29,018 nt of DNA from a virus. The stretch's first letter is position 1; the number at the start of each line of letters is the position of its first letter. The position numbers were made by a program, and so were the translations under genes. The DNA lies in the IMG/VR virus record IMGVR_UViG_3300008266_000399, positions 1-29,018 of that record; one strand, 5' to 3'. Below the pieces are notes generated by a model that worked only from the letters and a program-made list of their open reading frames with translations, did not search any database and was not told where the DNA came from. This document shows, piece by piece, positions 1 to 6,088 of this stretch.

Positions 1-295
1 AGCTGTAGCCGTTGCCGTCGCCGTAGCCGTTGCCGTGGCCGTAGCCGTTGCCGTAGCCGTTGCCGTAGCCGCAGCCGTAGCCGTCGCCGTAGCCGTTGCC
101 GTGGCCGTTGCCGCTGCCGCTGCCGTAGCCGTAGCCGCAGCCGTTGCCGATGCCGTCGCCGTTGCCGTTGCCGTTGCCACTGCCGTCGCCGTCGCCGTCG
201 CCGTCGCCGTTGCAGTAGCCATAGCCGATGCCATAGCCGTTGCCGAAGCCATAGCCGTTGCCGATGCCGATGCAGTCGCCGACGGGTTTAAACAT
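1..295 (-). CDS. Gly-X dipeptide-repeat protein, paralogue 2 (partial, runs off left edge)
   Basis: About 98 codons are visible before the window edge. The product begins MFKPVGD and then alternates Gly with Tyr, Asn, Asp, Cys, His, Ser or Ile. The start is well supported: AAGGAG lies just upstream on the minus strand, inside the end of the preceding gene, which it overlaps by 8 nt. It repeats the first seven residues of the upstream neighbour, and the two genes share a 38-nt block (about 208-244 and 464-500), so they are tandem paralogues. Repeat codons are mostly GGC alternating with NNC, which makes the DNA a hexanucleotide-like repeat. No family is recognised. A structural, adhesive or condensate-forming role would be guesswork. 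The opposite strand is also open (Ala-Val repeats), but it has no start signal or operon context. Confidence 0.7.
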   Translation of the reverse strand, partial: MFKPVGDCIGIGNGYGFGNGYGIGYGYCNGDGDGDGDGSGNGNGNGDGIGNGCGYGYGSGSGNGHGNGYGDGYGCGYGNGYGNGYGHGNGYGDGNGYS

Positions 296-549
296 CACGT
301 CTCCTTAGGTTGTTACTGACCGTGCCGTCGCCGCATCCTCGGCTTTCGCCCCAGCCGTAGCCGTTGCCGTGGCCGTATGCGCCGCCGTGACCGGCGCCGT
401 AGCCGTCGCCGTCAGGGGTGCCGTAGTTGCCGCTGCAGCCGTAGCCGTAGCCGTCGCCGTAACCGTTGCAGTAGCCATAGCCGATGCCATAGCCGTTGCC
501 GCAGCTGTGGCCGTAGCCGTAGCCGCAGCCGTTGCCGTAGCCGTCGCCG
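1..549. repeat. Degenerate GCCGTN hexanucleotide repeat tract
   Basis: On the plus strand most of 1-280 and 355-549 consists of GCC followed by GTA, GTT, GTC, GTG, GAT or CAT, an imperfect 6-bp periodicity. A less repetitive stretch (about 285-354) separates two copies that begin at near-identical junctions. The periodicity is the DNA form of the Gly-X proteins coded on the minus strand. Such tracts are prone to slippage and assembly error, so copy number here should not be trusted. Confidence 0.85.
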
Positions 550-563
550 ACGGGTTTAAACAT
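288..563 (-). CDS. Gly-X dipeptide-repeat protein, paralogue 1
   Basis: This 91-residue product opens with MFKPVGDGYGNG and continues as Gly-X dipeptides rich in Tyr, Asn, Cys and Asp. It ends in a short charged non-repetitive tail (about residues 74-91, including Arg-Arg-Arg). The ATG overlaps the previous stop as TGATG, which suggests translational coupling, and the 3' end carries the ribosome binding site of the second copy. No signal peptide or membrane segment is visible. Several Cys are spaced through the repeat, so metal binding or disulfide cross-linking is conceivable but unproven. The coding strand is chosen from operon direction, start coupling and the repeated MFKPVGD start. Function is unknown. 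Confidence 0.7.
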   Translation of the reverse strand: MFKPVGDGYGNGCGYGYGHSCGNGYGIGYGYCNGYGDGYGYGCSGNYGTPDGDGYGAGHGGAYGHGNGYGWGESRGCGDGTVSNNLRRRDV

Positions 564-808
564 CACAGGCCCCAGCCGTCCGCCACGGGCACGCAGAACA
601 CTTCGGCCCCTGCGGGGATGTCCACACCGTTGGGCATGGGTTTGATTTTGGCCCACGGACTCTTTGGGTCAGCAATCACGCCGTCAAACCCGATGCGCTC
701 CCAGGAAAAGACCCAGACAGCGTTGGTCAACCTGATGCGACCATCCTCGCGGGTTACGTCGCCTGCGAAAATCCATCCACGATCTACTACGATAATTGCT
801 CTGTTCAT
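563..808 (-). CDS. Conserved small phage protein, function unknown (81 aa)
   Basis: The product (MNRAIIVVDRGWIFAGDV...) is a compact mixed alpha/beta-looking protein. It has a beta-rich N-terminal half (RAIIVVDRGWIFAGDV) and a Pro-rich C-terminal half (PKSPWAKIKPMPNGVDIPAG). An AAGGAG box lies 7 nt before the ATG, at the very end of the upstream gene. Its stop overlaps the start of the Gly-X gene (TGATG), so the genes are probably translated from one message. No catalytic motif or membrane segment is seen. I have an impression of similar sequences in phages of Burkholderiales but cannot name a family. Confidence 0.7.
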   Translation of the reverse strand: MNRAIIVVDRGWIFAGDVTREDGRIRLTNAVWVFSWERIGFDGVIADPKSPWAKIKPMPNGVDIPAGAEVFCVPVADGWGL

Positions 809-1204
809 TTAATTCTCCTTGCGTGTAATTGAAAATGATGGCCGTGAGGCCGTTGTGGTGATTGCATCCAGCAGAGAGCCAGTGATTGATTCATGTGCAG
901 CTTTCCAGGCAGACATGTTGATTTCTGGCTTCCATCTAAACAAACTTGAGAGGTGTTCGGTCAGACCGGCTTCCTCTGCTAGAGACTGCAGTTTAACACT
1001 GTCAATTTTGTGGTCAAGCCTTCCAGCCACTTTTATTTCATATAGGGGCGTTATTTCTTTGACAGTTCCCTCCAGGTTCTTTGCAAGCTTCAGCGCCTCG
1101 GCCAGCTTGTCTTCTGCCTCACGGCGCATTGCTGTAGCCCGGCGCTCCTCGTTCTTAGCGTCTTCCCATTCCGCTGCAAGTGACTCAATTGTTATCTTGT
1201 CCAT
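809..1204 (-). CDS. Coiled-coil phage protein, function unknown (131 aa)
   Basis: The start is placed at the ATG (MDKITIES) one base after the stop of the 27-codon gene; a TTG three codons upstream is possible but unnecessary. Residues about 8-45 are highly charged and helical (EWEDAKNEERRATAMRREAE), a likely coiled coil. The second half (LEGTVKE...AGRLDHKID...LFRWKPEINMSAWK) resembles a recurring phage module found near recombination genes. That resemblance is from memory and not tested. It lies in the same overlapping operon as the Sak4-like ATPase, so a DNA-metabolism accessory role is plausible. Confidence 0.7.
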   Translation of the reverse strand: MDKITIESLAAEWEDAKNEERRATAMRREAEDKLAEALKLAKNLEGTVKEITPLYEIKVAGRLDHKIDSVKLQSLAEEAGLTEHLSSLFRWKPEINMSAWKAAHESITGSLLDAITTTASRPSFSITRKEN

Positions 1205-1205
1205 C

Positions 1206-1289
1206 TCAGTCAATCGCCCACCAAATGTAGAGAATCACCAGCAGATAGACCGCAAAGATCGTTCCCATCACCCAAAGTACGTCGCTCAT
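1206..1289 (-). CDS. Single-pass membrane micro-protein (27 aa)
   Basis: The peptide starts MSDVLWVMGTIFAVYLL and ends WWAID. It is almost entirely one hydrophobic helix (residues 4-26), so a single transmembrane segment is expected. GGAGGAGAAG lies just before the ATG. The ATG overlaps the stop of the 48-residue gene upstream (ATGA), and the stop sits one base before the next ATG, so the frame is locked into the operon on both sides. Function is unknown; small membrane peptides in phage early operons are often host-modifying, but nothing here proves it. Confidence 0.6.
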   Translation of the reverse strand: MSDVLWVMGTIFAVYLLVILYIWWAID

Positions 1290-1432
1290 TTCTTCTCCTC
1301 CAGCTTTGTTTCAATGTACTCACGAAGCTCCTCGATCTCGTCATGCAGCCGATCCATGATCATCTGATGAGTGATGATTCCCGTCTGCGAATCGCATCGC
1401 GCTGCGTAATTCTTGATGTCTTCGTATTTCAT
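1286..1432 (-). CDS. Small helical acidic protein (48 aa)
   Basis: The product runs from MKYEDIKNYAARCD to ETKLEEKK. The C-terminal half (about residues 24-48) is a charged amphipathic helix with heptad-like spacing (MDRLHDEIEELREYIETKLEE), suggesting a coiled-coil or dimerisation segment. Both ends overlap neighbours by four bases: its ATG uses the stop of the 127-residue gene, and its TGA uses the start of the membrane peptide. The ribosome binding site of the next gene (GGAGGAG) lies in its last codons. No family is recognised. Confidence 0.6.
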   Translation of the reverse strand: MKYEDIKNYAARCDSQTGIITHQMIMDRLHDEIEELREYIETKLEEKK

Positions 1433-1812
1433 TTCTCACCCCTTGCTCTGATGGCTTTGGCTGCGCGTGTGCCGTAAATGTTTACGCCCGTAGGTGTGTG
1501 CGTGTCGCAGATTGTTTTCTCGGCCAGTTCGGCGCAGGCTTCGCGCTCGGCAAGCACCGCATCATTGATACGCTTATTCCAAAGTTCGGCTTTGGCAAAC
1601 CCAAGCTCACGCTCAATGGCTCGGGCGAAATCTGGTACAGATTGCGGAGCAATGCTGGCGCTGCCCCATGTAGCCGTCATCAGTTTTTCTATCTCCGCAT
1701 CCGTCAGAGGCTCTTGGCGCTTGCACATCTTGCCGTTGATCTCAACGAGCCCCTCGCGCTCCTCGGGAAGCAGCGGGTAGCCGCAGGTGTCGCACTCAAT
1801 TAGTCGCTCCAT
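1429..1812 (-). CDS. Phage protein with N-terminal Cys pair and EREACAE motif (127 aa)
   Basis: The N-terminus has CDTCGYPLL (Cys7, Cys10) and a further Cys near residue 30, hinting at a small zinc-binding element. It is followed by LTDAEIEKL, FARAIERE and EREACAELAEK. The last motif is also present as ERNACAEI in the next gene upstream, so these small proteins share modules. AGGAG stands before the ATG within the preceding reading frame, which it overlaps by 13 nt. This kind of modular protein is frequent in early regions of betaproteobacterial phages; the biochemical role is unknown. Confidence 0.7.
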   Translation of the reverse strand: MERLIECDTCGYPLLPEEREGLVEINGKMCKRQEPLTDAEIEKLMTATWGSASIAPQSVPDFARAIERELGFAKAELWNKRINDAVLAEREACAELAEKTICDTHTPTGVNIYGTRAAKAIRARGEK

Positions 1813-2006
1813 TTTTTTCTCCTCAGGGCTATGGCCACGCCCACGTCGATGCTCGTCGATAACATAAGACTGGAGACTATCTCCGCGCAGGCGTTACGCT
1901 CTGCTCTTGCTACTAGGGCGGCGAATCGTTTCAACTGCTTGCTCTCTACAAAAGGCTCGGGAAGCCCCGCATTGCGTGCCATGCTGATAATTTCTTTGTC
2001 TGTCAT
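1800..2006 (-). CDS. Small phage protein, ERNACAE module (68 aa)
   Basis: The product begins MTDKEIISMARNAGLPEPF and carries LKRFAALVARAERNACAEI, a helical segment resembling part of the neighbouring 127-residue protein. A good GGAGA box lies 8 nt before the ATG. The ATG overlaps the upstream stop (ATGA). It is predicted soluble and helical with a basic C-terminal tail (RRKKWSD). It is likely a shuffled or duplicated module of the same family as its neighbours. Function is unknown. Confidence 0.65.
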   Translation of the reverse strand: MTDKEIISMARNAGLPEPFVESKQLKRFAALVARAERNACAEIVSSLMLSTSIDVGVAIALRRKKWSD

Positions 2007-2341
2007 GTGTTCTTCTCCTTCAACTTTGCTGCCGTCACTCGTATATAACCAAGCGCTCTATTGGCTGAACCTTTAATCCACTCAATTTCTTCATTTGTCA
2101 GCTCTACCCATTCGCGCTGGGGTGGGGCGGTGTAGAGAGGTGTGTGCGGTGGTGCCCAGTTTTTGATTTCGGGCATCTTGTACACCTCCCCGTCTCGATC
2201 CATCCACGCCACCGGCTCTGCTTTACTTTCTTTGGCTAGTGCGGCTCGGAGAACCGCAATTTCTTCATCTACGAGTACGGTTGTCTTCAGATGGTTAAGC
2301 GCCTCCAACACCATCTCTGCGGCTTCTCGTAGTATGGTCAT
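2003..2341 (-). CDS. Modular phage protein with EPVAWM and PLYTAPP motifs (112 aa)
   Basis: The start chosen is the ATG of MTILREAAEM because it overlaps the stop of the preceding broken gene as ATGA; the frame is open further upstream only from a TTG. The N-terminal helix (residues 1-40) is followed by EPVAWMDRDG, PLYTAPP and then WVELTNEEIEWI. The PVAW...PLYTAPP...LT-EEI arrangement recurs in many phage early proteins that I recall, usually of unknown function. The C-terminus is basic and helical. It is translated in the same operon as the ERNACAE proteins. Confidence 0.7.
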   Translation of the reverse strand: MTILREAAEMVLEALNHLKTTVLVDEEIAVLRAALAKESKAEPVAWMDRDGEVYKMPEIKNWAPPHTPLYTAPPQREWVELTNEEIEWIKGSANRALGYIRVTAAKLKEKNT

Positions 2342-2551
2342 AGTGTCCAATCTCTGACGCACCGACGGGGCGCATAAAAAGTTGCGATGATGGGCCACGG
2401 CGCGTTGTGCGCCTGGAGCTCTCGGTTCCAATGCTGCACGGTTAGCACGTCTGTCTTTTTGTCGTACTCCGTGTGGTACTCGTTGTCTTCGTCTTCGCAG
2501 TAGTCAAAGCGCTCGCCGGCGCTCGCCGTTCCGATCGTAGATGCTATGCAT
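2338..2551 (-). pseudogene. Small acidic protein gene broken by a 10-bp tandem duplication
   Basis: From the ATG at 2551, preceded by AGGAG, the frame reads MHSIYDRNGERR and stops after 15 codons. The rest of a good coding frame (FDYCEDEDNEYHTEYDKKTD...APRRCVRDWTL) continues in another frame to a TGA that overlaps the next start. The shift occurs exactly at a perfect 10-bp tandem repeat. Removing one copy gives one continuous 67-residue frame with correct coupling at both ends. It is therefore either a recent frameshift, a phase-variable gene or an assembly/sequencing error. The intact protein would be acidic and Trp-rich near its C-terminus; no family is recognised. Confidence 0.75.
2509..2528. 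repeat. Perfect 10-bp tandem duplication (GCGCTCGCCG x2)
   Basis: Two adjacent identical 10-mers lie inside the small gene described at 2338-2551. Since ten is not a multiple of three, the duplication shifts the frame; deletion of one unit restores a 68-codon gene (stop included). Confidence 0.9.
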
Positions 2552-2556
2552 GATGT

Positions 2557-3234
2557 TCACTCCTTGTTTCCAATCTTTGAAATGATTGCCCCCAGGTCAG
2601 GCCCTTCCCAAGTGCCCAGCTTGCCGGATCGATCCTTTGCCAGCCACAGCCCGTCCGAATCGCACATCAGGGCGCGCTGGGTATTGCCTTCGCCATCTTT
2701 TTCAACACGTAGGGCCAAAACTTCATCAAAAAAATAAGGGAGCGCCTGGCCAGTCTTGTTACCCGGCATAGATGGGGAATACAGAACCCGGCCCATTTCG
2801 TCCTGGGTCTTCTCAAGTTTGGCGCTCATGTAGACATGACGCCCAGGCAGATCACGGAATGCGCGAATGACATCTGCCATTTGCTCCTGCATGGCACCGT
2901 ATGCTGCGCGTGGATCCTTGTTTGTTTTCTTCTCGTGATTCAGCACGACTTCCGCAATTTCGCTGATTGAATCAATGGCTACAGACTGGAAACCCTTGGC
3001 CTCGTCAGACTTGGTTAGCCATTCGGAGGCCTCCCGAAGGGCCTCCATGGAGCTGATTTCAATGAAGGGTACATCTGCACCAGCGATGGACAACAAGCCG
3101 CCCTCGGCGCTCAGGACTACCGGATTAGGCAGGGTAGGGATAAGACAAGTTTTACCTGCGCCACTTTGGCCGTACACCAGAAGCTTGACACCAGCGGCGG
3201 CCAGTTGGCCAGTTGATTTGAGATTGATTGCCAT
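2557..3234 (-). CDS. Sak4-like AAA-family ATPase, phage recombination protein
   Basis: This 225-residue protein has a clear Walker A (GQSGAGKT, residues 22-29), a Walker B-like strand ending at Asp88 (SVAIDSIS) and a RecA-like core. It fits the AAA_24/Sak4 group of phage ATPases, which act with ssDNA-binding proteins in single-strand annealing or strand exchange during phage recombination. Residues 120-170 (DVIRAFRDLPGRHVYMSAK... PYFFDEVLAL) match the usual downstream strands of that family. Length is typical. It leads into the small-gene operon, and its last bases carry the ribosome binding site for the broken gene. The SD for its own start is weak. No ssDNA-binding protein is seen in the window. 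Confidence 0.8.
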   Translation of the reverse strand: MAINLKSTGQLAAAGVKLLVYGQSGAGKTCLIPTLPNPVVLSAEGGLLSIAGADVPFIEISSMEALREASEWLTKSDEAKGFQSVAIDSISEIAEVVLNHEKKTNKDPRAAYGAMQEQMADVIRAFRDLPGRHVYMSAKLEKTQDEMGRVLYSPSMPGNKTGQALPYFFDEVLALRVEKDGEGNTQRALMCDSDGLWLAKDRSGKLGTWEGPDLGAIISKIGNKE

Positions 3235-3243
3235 TGTGATCTT

Positions 3244-3351
3244 TCAAAAAGGGGCCAAAGGGGCCGGTTGTTGTGGAACTTGCTTAAATGGGGAGGGCTT
3301 AGGCTTAGGAAGCGGCACCCCCTTATAGGTGGGGAATGGCCAGTCTTTCAA
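3244..3351 (-). CDS. Possible Pro-rich mini-protein (35 aa, TTG start)
   Basis: A frame starting at TTG, overlapping the previous stop as TTGA, codes for a Pro/Lys-rich peptide (KDWPFPTYKGVPLPKPKPSPF...). It ends shortly before the ATPase gene and fills an otherwise empty gap. A GGGGTGG stretch upstream could serve as a ribosome binding site. The rare start and extreme composition make it uncertain, but the regular Pro spacing and exact fit between two genes argue that it is real. Confidence 0.35.
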   Translation of the reverse strand: MKDWPFPTYKGVPLPKPKPSPFKQVPQQPAPLAPF

Positions 3352-3533
3352 AACGCCACCCCGTTATTGATGCAATCAGCATACAGTTCGGCGGCTTGCT
3401 TTGCTTCTTCAATAGTGTCGCAAGTTGTGATCATGTTGTTACGGCTTGGATAGTCAGTCTCCCAGACGCACCAGTAATTGCCAACTTGAGCGGCGTAGAC
3501 TTTGACGTAGCCATATTTGCGAATCATTTGCAT
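3348..3533 (-). CDS. Small phage protein (61 aa)
   Basis: The product (MQMIRKYGYVKVYAAQVGNY...) looks like a small beta-hairpin plus helix fold: strands YVKVYAAQ and YWCVWETD are followed by a helix, TIEEAKQAAELYADCI. A GGAGA box lies 7 nt before the ATG. Small proteins of this EEAKQAAE type are frequent in phage early regions and have no known role. It belongs to the same leftward operon. Confidence 0.7.
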   Translation of the reverse strand: MQMIRKYGYVKVYAAQVGNYWCVWETDYPSRNNMITTCDTIEEAKQAAELYADCINNGVAF

Positions 3534-3544
3534 TTGTCTCTCCT

Positions 3545-3730
3545 TCAGTCAAACTTGTTCACAAGGGCGGCCATATGGCGCACACCATCTGGGCTTGAAA
3601 TGAAAGCCGCGCTTTGTTGCTCGAAATGGGCATGGAGTTTTGCTTGCAGCTGATCTGCTTCGGCCATATCGTTACGTTGGTGCGCTGCATTGATAGCCGC
3701 TCTTATTTGGGTGACTTGTGTCTTGGTCAT
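3545..3730 (-). CDS. Small helical phage protein, first gene of leftward operon (61 aa)
   Basis: The product (MTKTQVTQIRAAINAAHQRNDMAEADQLQAKLHAHF...) is predicted almost all alpha-helical, with two helices around residues 3-35. It is the first gene after the leftward promoter, and GGAGAT lies 7 nt before its ATG. First genes of early operons are often regulators or host-takeover proteins, but no motif supports a specific role here. Confidence 0.65.
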   Translation of the reverse strand: MTKTQVTQIRAAINAAHQRNDMAEADQLQAKLHAHFEQQSAAFISSPDGVRHMAALVNKFD

Positions 3731-3774
3731 TTGTCTATCTCCGTTCGCTGCACCGTCTGTGAATCAGTTCGTGC

Positions 3775-3816
3775 AGTGTTGACACTATAACTTGATGGGG
3801 TGTACGATGTCAACAC
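3775..3816. promoter_or_regulatory. Divergent face-to-face promoters with inverted-repeat operator
   Basis: Two 8-bp arms, GTGTTGAC (3776-3783) and GTCAACAC (3809-3816), flank a 25-bp spacer. Each arm holds a -35 TTGACA: rightward 3779-3784 with -10 TACGAT (3803-3808, 18-bp spacing), and leftward 3813-3808 with -10 TATAGT (3789-3784, 18-bp spacing). The two promoters overlap, so polymerases compete and one dimeric regulator on the arms would control both. This is the expected design of an early lysogeny/lysis or copy-control switch. The HTH gene just to the right is the obvious candidate regulator. The decamer AGTGTTGACA recurs at 6143-6152. Confidence 0.65.
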
Positions 3817-3840
3817 CTCAACACAACATTTTTAACAATC

Positions 3841-4035
3841 ATGCTTACACTAGACCAGATCAGGGAACAGCTACAGGACAGGCGTTTGACAGTCATCGCA
3901 GAGCGCACGAAGCTGCACCCGAACACTTTGAGGGACATTCGGAACAATCCTTCGTGTAATCCGTCTCACCGAGTTCTGGCGGCTCTAAGTGACTATTTGA
4001 CAGGCAGCGCCCAAGCGGTTCTGTGCAATGGCTGA
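3841..4035 (+). CDS. Small HTH DNA-binding regulator (64 aa)
   Basis: The start MLTLDQIREQLQDRRLTVIA leads into a helix-turn-helix of Cro/C1 type at about residues 17-36 (TVIAERTKLHPNTLRDIRNN). A further helix follows (HRVLAALSDYL). It would bind DNA as a dimer, probably at the inverted repeat directly upstream. No Shine-Dalgarno sequence is visible before the ATG. The predicted transcript start is about 25 nt upstream, so translation may be weak or leaderless-like. The gene overlaps the primase-helicase start by 8 nt (AATGGCTGA), coupling the regulator to replication. It may be a Cro-like repressor or a replication regulator; no cognate cI-type partner is visible. Confidence 0.75.
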   Translation: MLTLDQIREQLQDRRLTVIAERTKLHPNTLRDIRNNPSCNPSHRVLAALSDYLTGSAQAVLCNG

Positions 4036-6088
4036 TCTATCAAAGATCTTAGGTGGCCCATGGTCACCCCCAGTAAGCCCAGTGCCCCAGGCACCGGAAA
4101 TCCAATTCGCCGAGGCCATTCGGCGCGCGGGCTTGGAAGTGCCCGAGATTATCTTAGACGGAAAGATTCATCGATTCAGATCCACCGAGTCAAAGAAATT
4201 TGATCGTTCTGGCTGGTATGTTGGCCACGCTGACGGCATTCCATGCATCACATTCGGATGCTGGAAGCAAGACATCACACAGACGGTCAAAGCCGACATG
4301 GGCGGCAAGAAGTGGACACCCGCCGAGGAAATGGCCCACATTGCTCGGGTGGCTGCTGCGAAGAAACAACGCGACGCCGAGATAGAGCGGGATCGAAGCG
4401 TGGCCGCCAGCACTGTGGAAACGATATGGGCAGGTGGCGTGCAGGCCAGCCCAGAGCATCCATATCTGAAGCGTAAAGGTGTAGAGCCCCACGGCGCACG
4501 AGTCACGGGTGATGGCCGTCTCATGTTGCCATTATTCAGCCCAGATGGTGAGCTATCGAGCCTCCAATACATTGATGAGGCCGGTGGGAAGCTGTATCAC
4601 TCAGGCGGACAAACTGGCGGGATGTATTGGATGCTTGGCACCCTCGATCAGCCTGGTGTGATGTACATAGCAGAAGGCTTTGCTACAGCAGCGACGATCC
4701 ACCAAGTAACGAACAGGCCTTGCATCGTTGCATACAGTGCAAGCAACTTGGTACCTGTCACTGGCTCCCTTCGTGAACAGATGCCAGTTCAAGAGTTGGT
4801 AATTGTGGCCGATAACGATGAGAGCGGCATTGGCCAGCGGTATGCCGAGCAGGCCAGTGCAAAGTATGGGGCTCGAATGATTGTCATGCCGACCAAGGGA
4901 GACGCGAACGACTATGCACAGGCGGGGAATGATTTAAAAGATTTGCTAGTTCCGCAGCGCGTTGAGGCATTAGCTAATGTGGTGCCGATCAGTGAATTCA
5001 TGTCTGAAGGCGTTGGCGTATCCTACGTTTGGCAGCATATTTTGGCGCGTGGTTGGCTGTACGCCATGACAGCGAACCCCGGCAGCGGAAAGACTTCTGT
5101 GAGTCTTTATATGGCCGTCATGACGGCGCTCGGCAAGCCGCTGATTGGCAAGAAAACGATGCCTTGCAAGGTATTGTTTCTGTGCGGCGAAAACCCTCAG
5201 GACGTGCGTTTGCGCATGGAGGTGATGCTCATAGAAATGGGCTTGAGCGTTGACGCGCTGCATGGCCGCATCTACTTCACGCGCCGCCCATTTGCCATTG
5301 ATGACGGCTTGCAGCTTGCGCGGTTTGCGTCAGAAGCTGTTGCACATGGCCCGTATGACCTGATGTTTATTGATACTGGTCCAGCCCACAGCAATGCAGA
5401 CGATGAAAACGACAATCGGGCCATGCACGCGTTAGCAATTGCCATGCGTGAGCTAATGGCCCCGCTCGGTATGCCATGCACTATCGCCTTAATGCATCCA
5501 TCCAAAGGCGCGACAAAAGAAAGCCTTCTCCCGCGTGGAGGTAGCGCTTTTGTCGGCTCTATTGATGGGTGCCTGTGCTTGTGGCGCGAGTCCGGAGAAA
5601 CAACAACCGAACTATTCGCCCATGGCCAAAAATTCCGTGGCCGGCATTTCGATCCCATGTATTTTGATTTGAAGCCAGTAAATCACCCGACTGCGCTAGA
5701 CAATTTTGGCGACCCAATAGGCACCGTCATCGCTACACCAGGCGACAAACCAGAAGGCGATCAGGAATCATCCGCTGGATTGCCCAAGGGCTTGCCAGAG
5801 GCCATAGCTATGCTTGAAGACGCTATAGAGGCATGCGGCTATAACCGCGCACCGGAAAACTTGCCCTTCGTCTGCGCTGAAACATGGAACGACCATGAAG
5901 AAAAAAATGGCCAGCACGCAACCCCAGCAAACCGCAGGCAAGCACTGTCCCGCGCCAGGAAAAAGCTCAAAGACAACGGAATTATGCGCGAGGTCCAAGG
6001 CGGTTATCAGGTGACAGAACACGCTATGTCTACAGTGTTCGCCGGGTGTTTTATGGGCCTGAAATCTTACGGAAACAGGTCGGCGTGA
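4028..6088 (+). CDS. TOPRIM primase / AAA (RepA-like) helicase fusion, replication protein
   Basis: This 686-residue protein combines a primase and a helicase. Residues about 60-200 fit a phage primase N-terminal region. A TOPRIM domain follows, with IAEGF (214-218) and ADND (261-264), plus the downstream GDANDY (291-296). A RecA-like AAA_25 ATPase comes next: Walker A NPGSGKTS (350-357), Walker B LMFIDT (445-450), then the sensor-like IALMHPSKG (486-494) and RGGSAF (503-508). The C-terminus (635-662) looks like a winged helix for DNA binding. It should prime and unwind phage DNA at the fork. No DNA polymerase is in the window, so host polymerase may be used. Translation is coupled to the HTH gene by an 8-nt overlap. 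The repeat cluster just downstream may be its origin. Confidence 0.85.
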   Translation: MADLSKILGGPWSPPVSPVPQAPEIQFAEAIRRAGLEVPEIILDGKIHRFRSTESKKFDRSGWYVGHADGIPCITFGCWKQDITQTVKADMGGKKWTPAEEMAHIARVAAAKKQRDAEIERDRSVAASTVETIWAGGVQASPEHPYLKRKGVEPHGARVTGDGRLMLPLFSPDGELSSLQYIDEAGGKLYHSGGQTGGMYWMLGTLDQPGVMYIAEGFATAATIHQVTNRPCIVAYSASNLVPVTGSLREQMPVQELVIVADNDESGIGQRYAEQASAKYGARMIVMPTKGDANDYAQAGNDLKDLLVPQRVEALANVVPISEFMSEGVGVSYVWQHILARGWLYAMTANPGSGKTSVSLYMAVMTALGKPLIGKKTMPCKVLFLCGENPQDVRLRMEVMLIEMGLSVDALHGRIYFTRRPFAIDDGLQLARFASEAVAHGPYDLMFIDTGPAHSNADDENDNRAMHALAIAMRELMAPLGMPCTIALMHPSKGATKESLLPRGGSAFVGSIDGCLCLWRESGETTTELFAHGQKFRGRHFDPMYFDLKPVNHPTALDNFGDPIGTVIATPGDKPEGDQESSAGLPKGLPEAIAMLEDAIEACGYNRAPENLPFVCAETWNDHEEKNGQHATPANRRQALSRARKKLKDNGIMREVQGGYQVTEHAMSTVFAGCFMGLKSYGNRSA

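Noticed and set aside
1-549. CRISPR array
   Set aside because: The repetition is a 6-bp codon-periodic tract without 20-40 bp repeats or unique spacers.
35-812. Ala-Val repeat and other plus-strand open frames across 35-812
   Set aside because: They are the reverse reading of the Gly-X genes and their neighbour. They lack ribosome binding sites and oppose a continuous leftward operon with coupled starts.
2342-2431. TTG-initiated extension of the 112-residue gene
   Set aside because: It overlaps the frameshifted gene whose restored stop couples exactly to the ATG at 2341.
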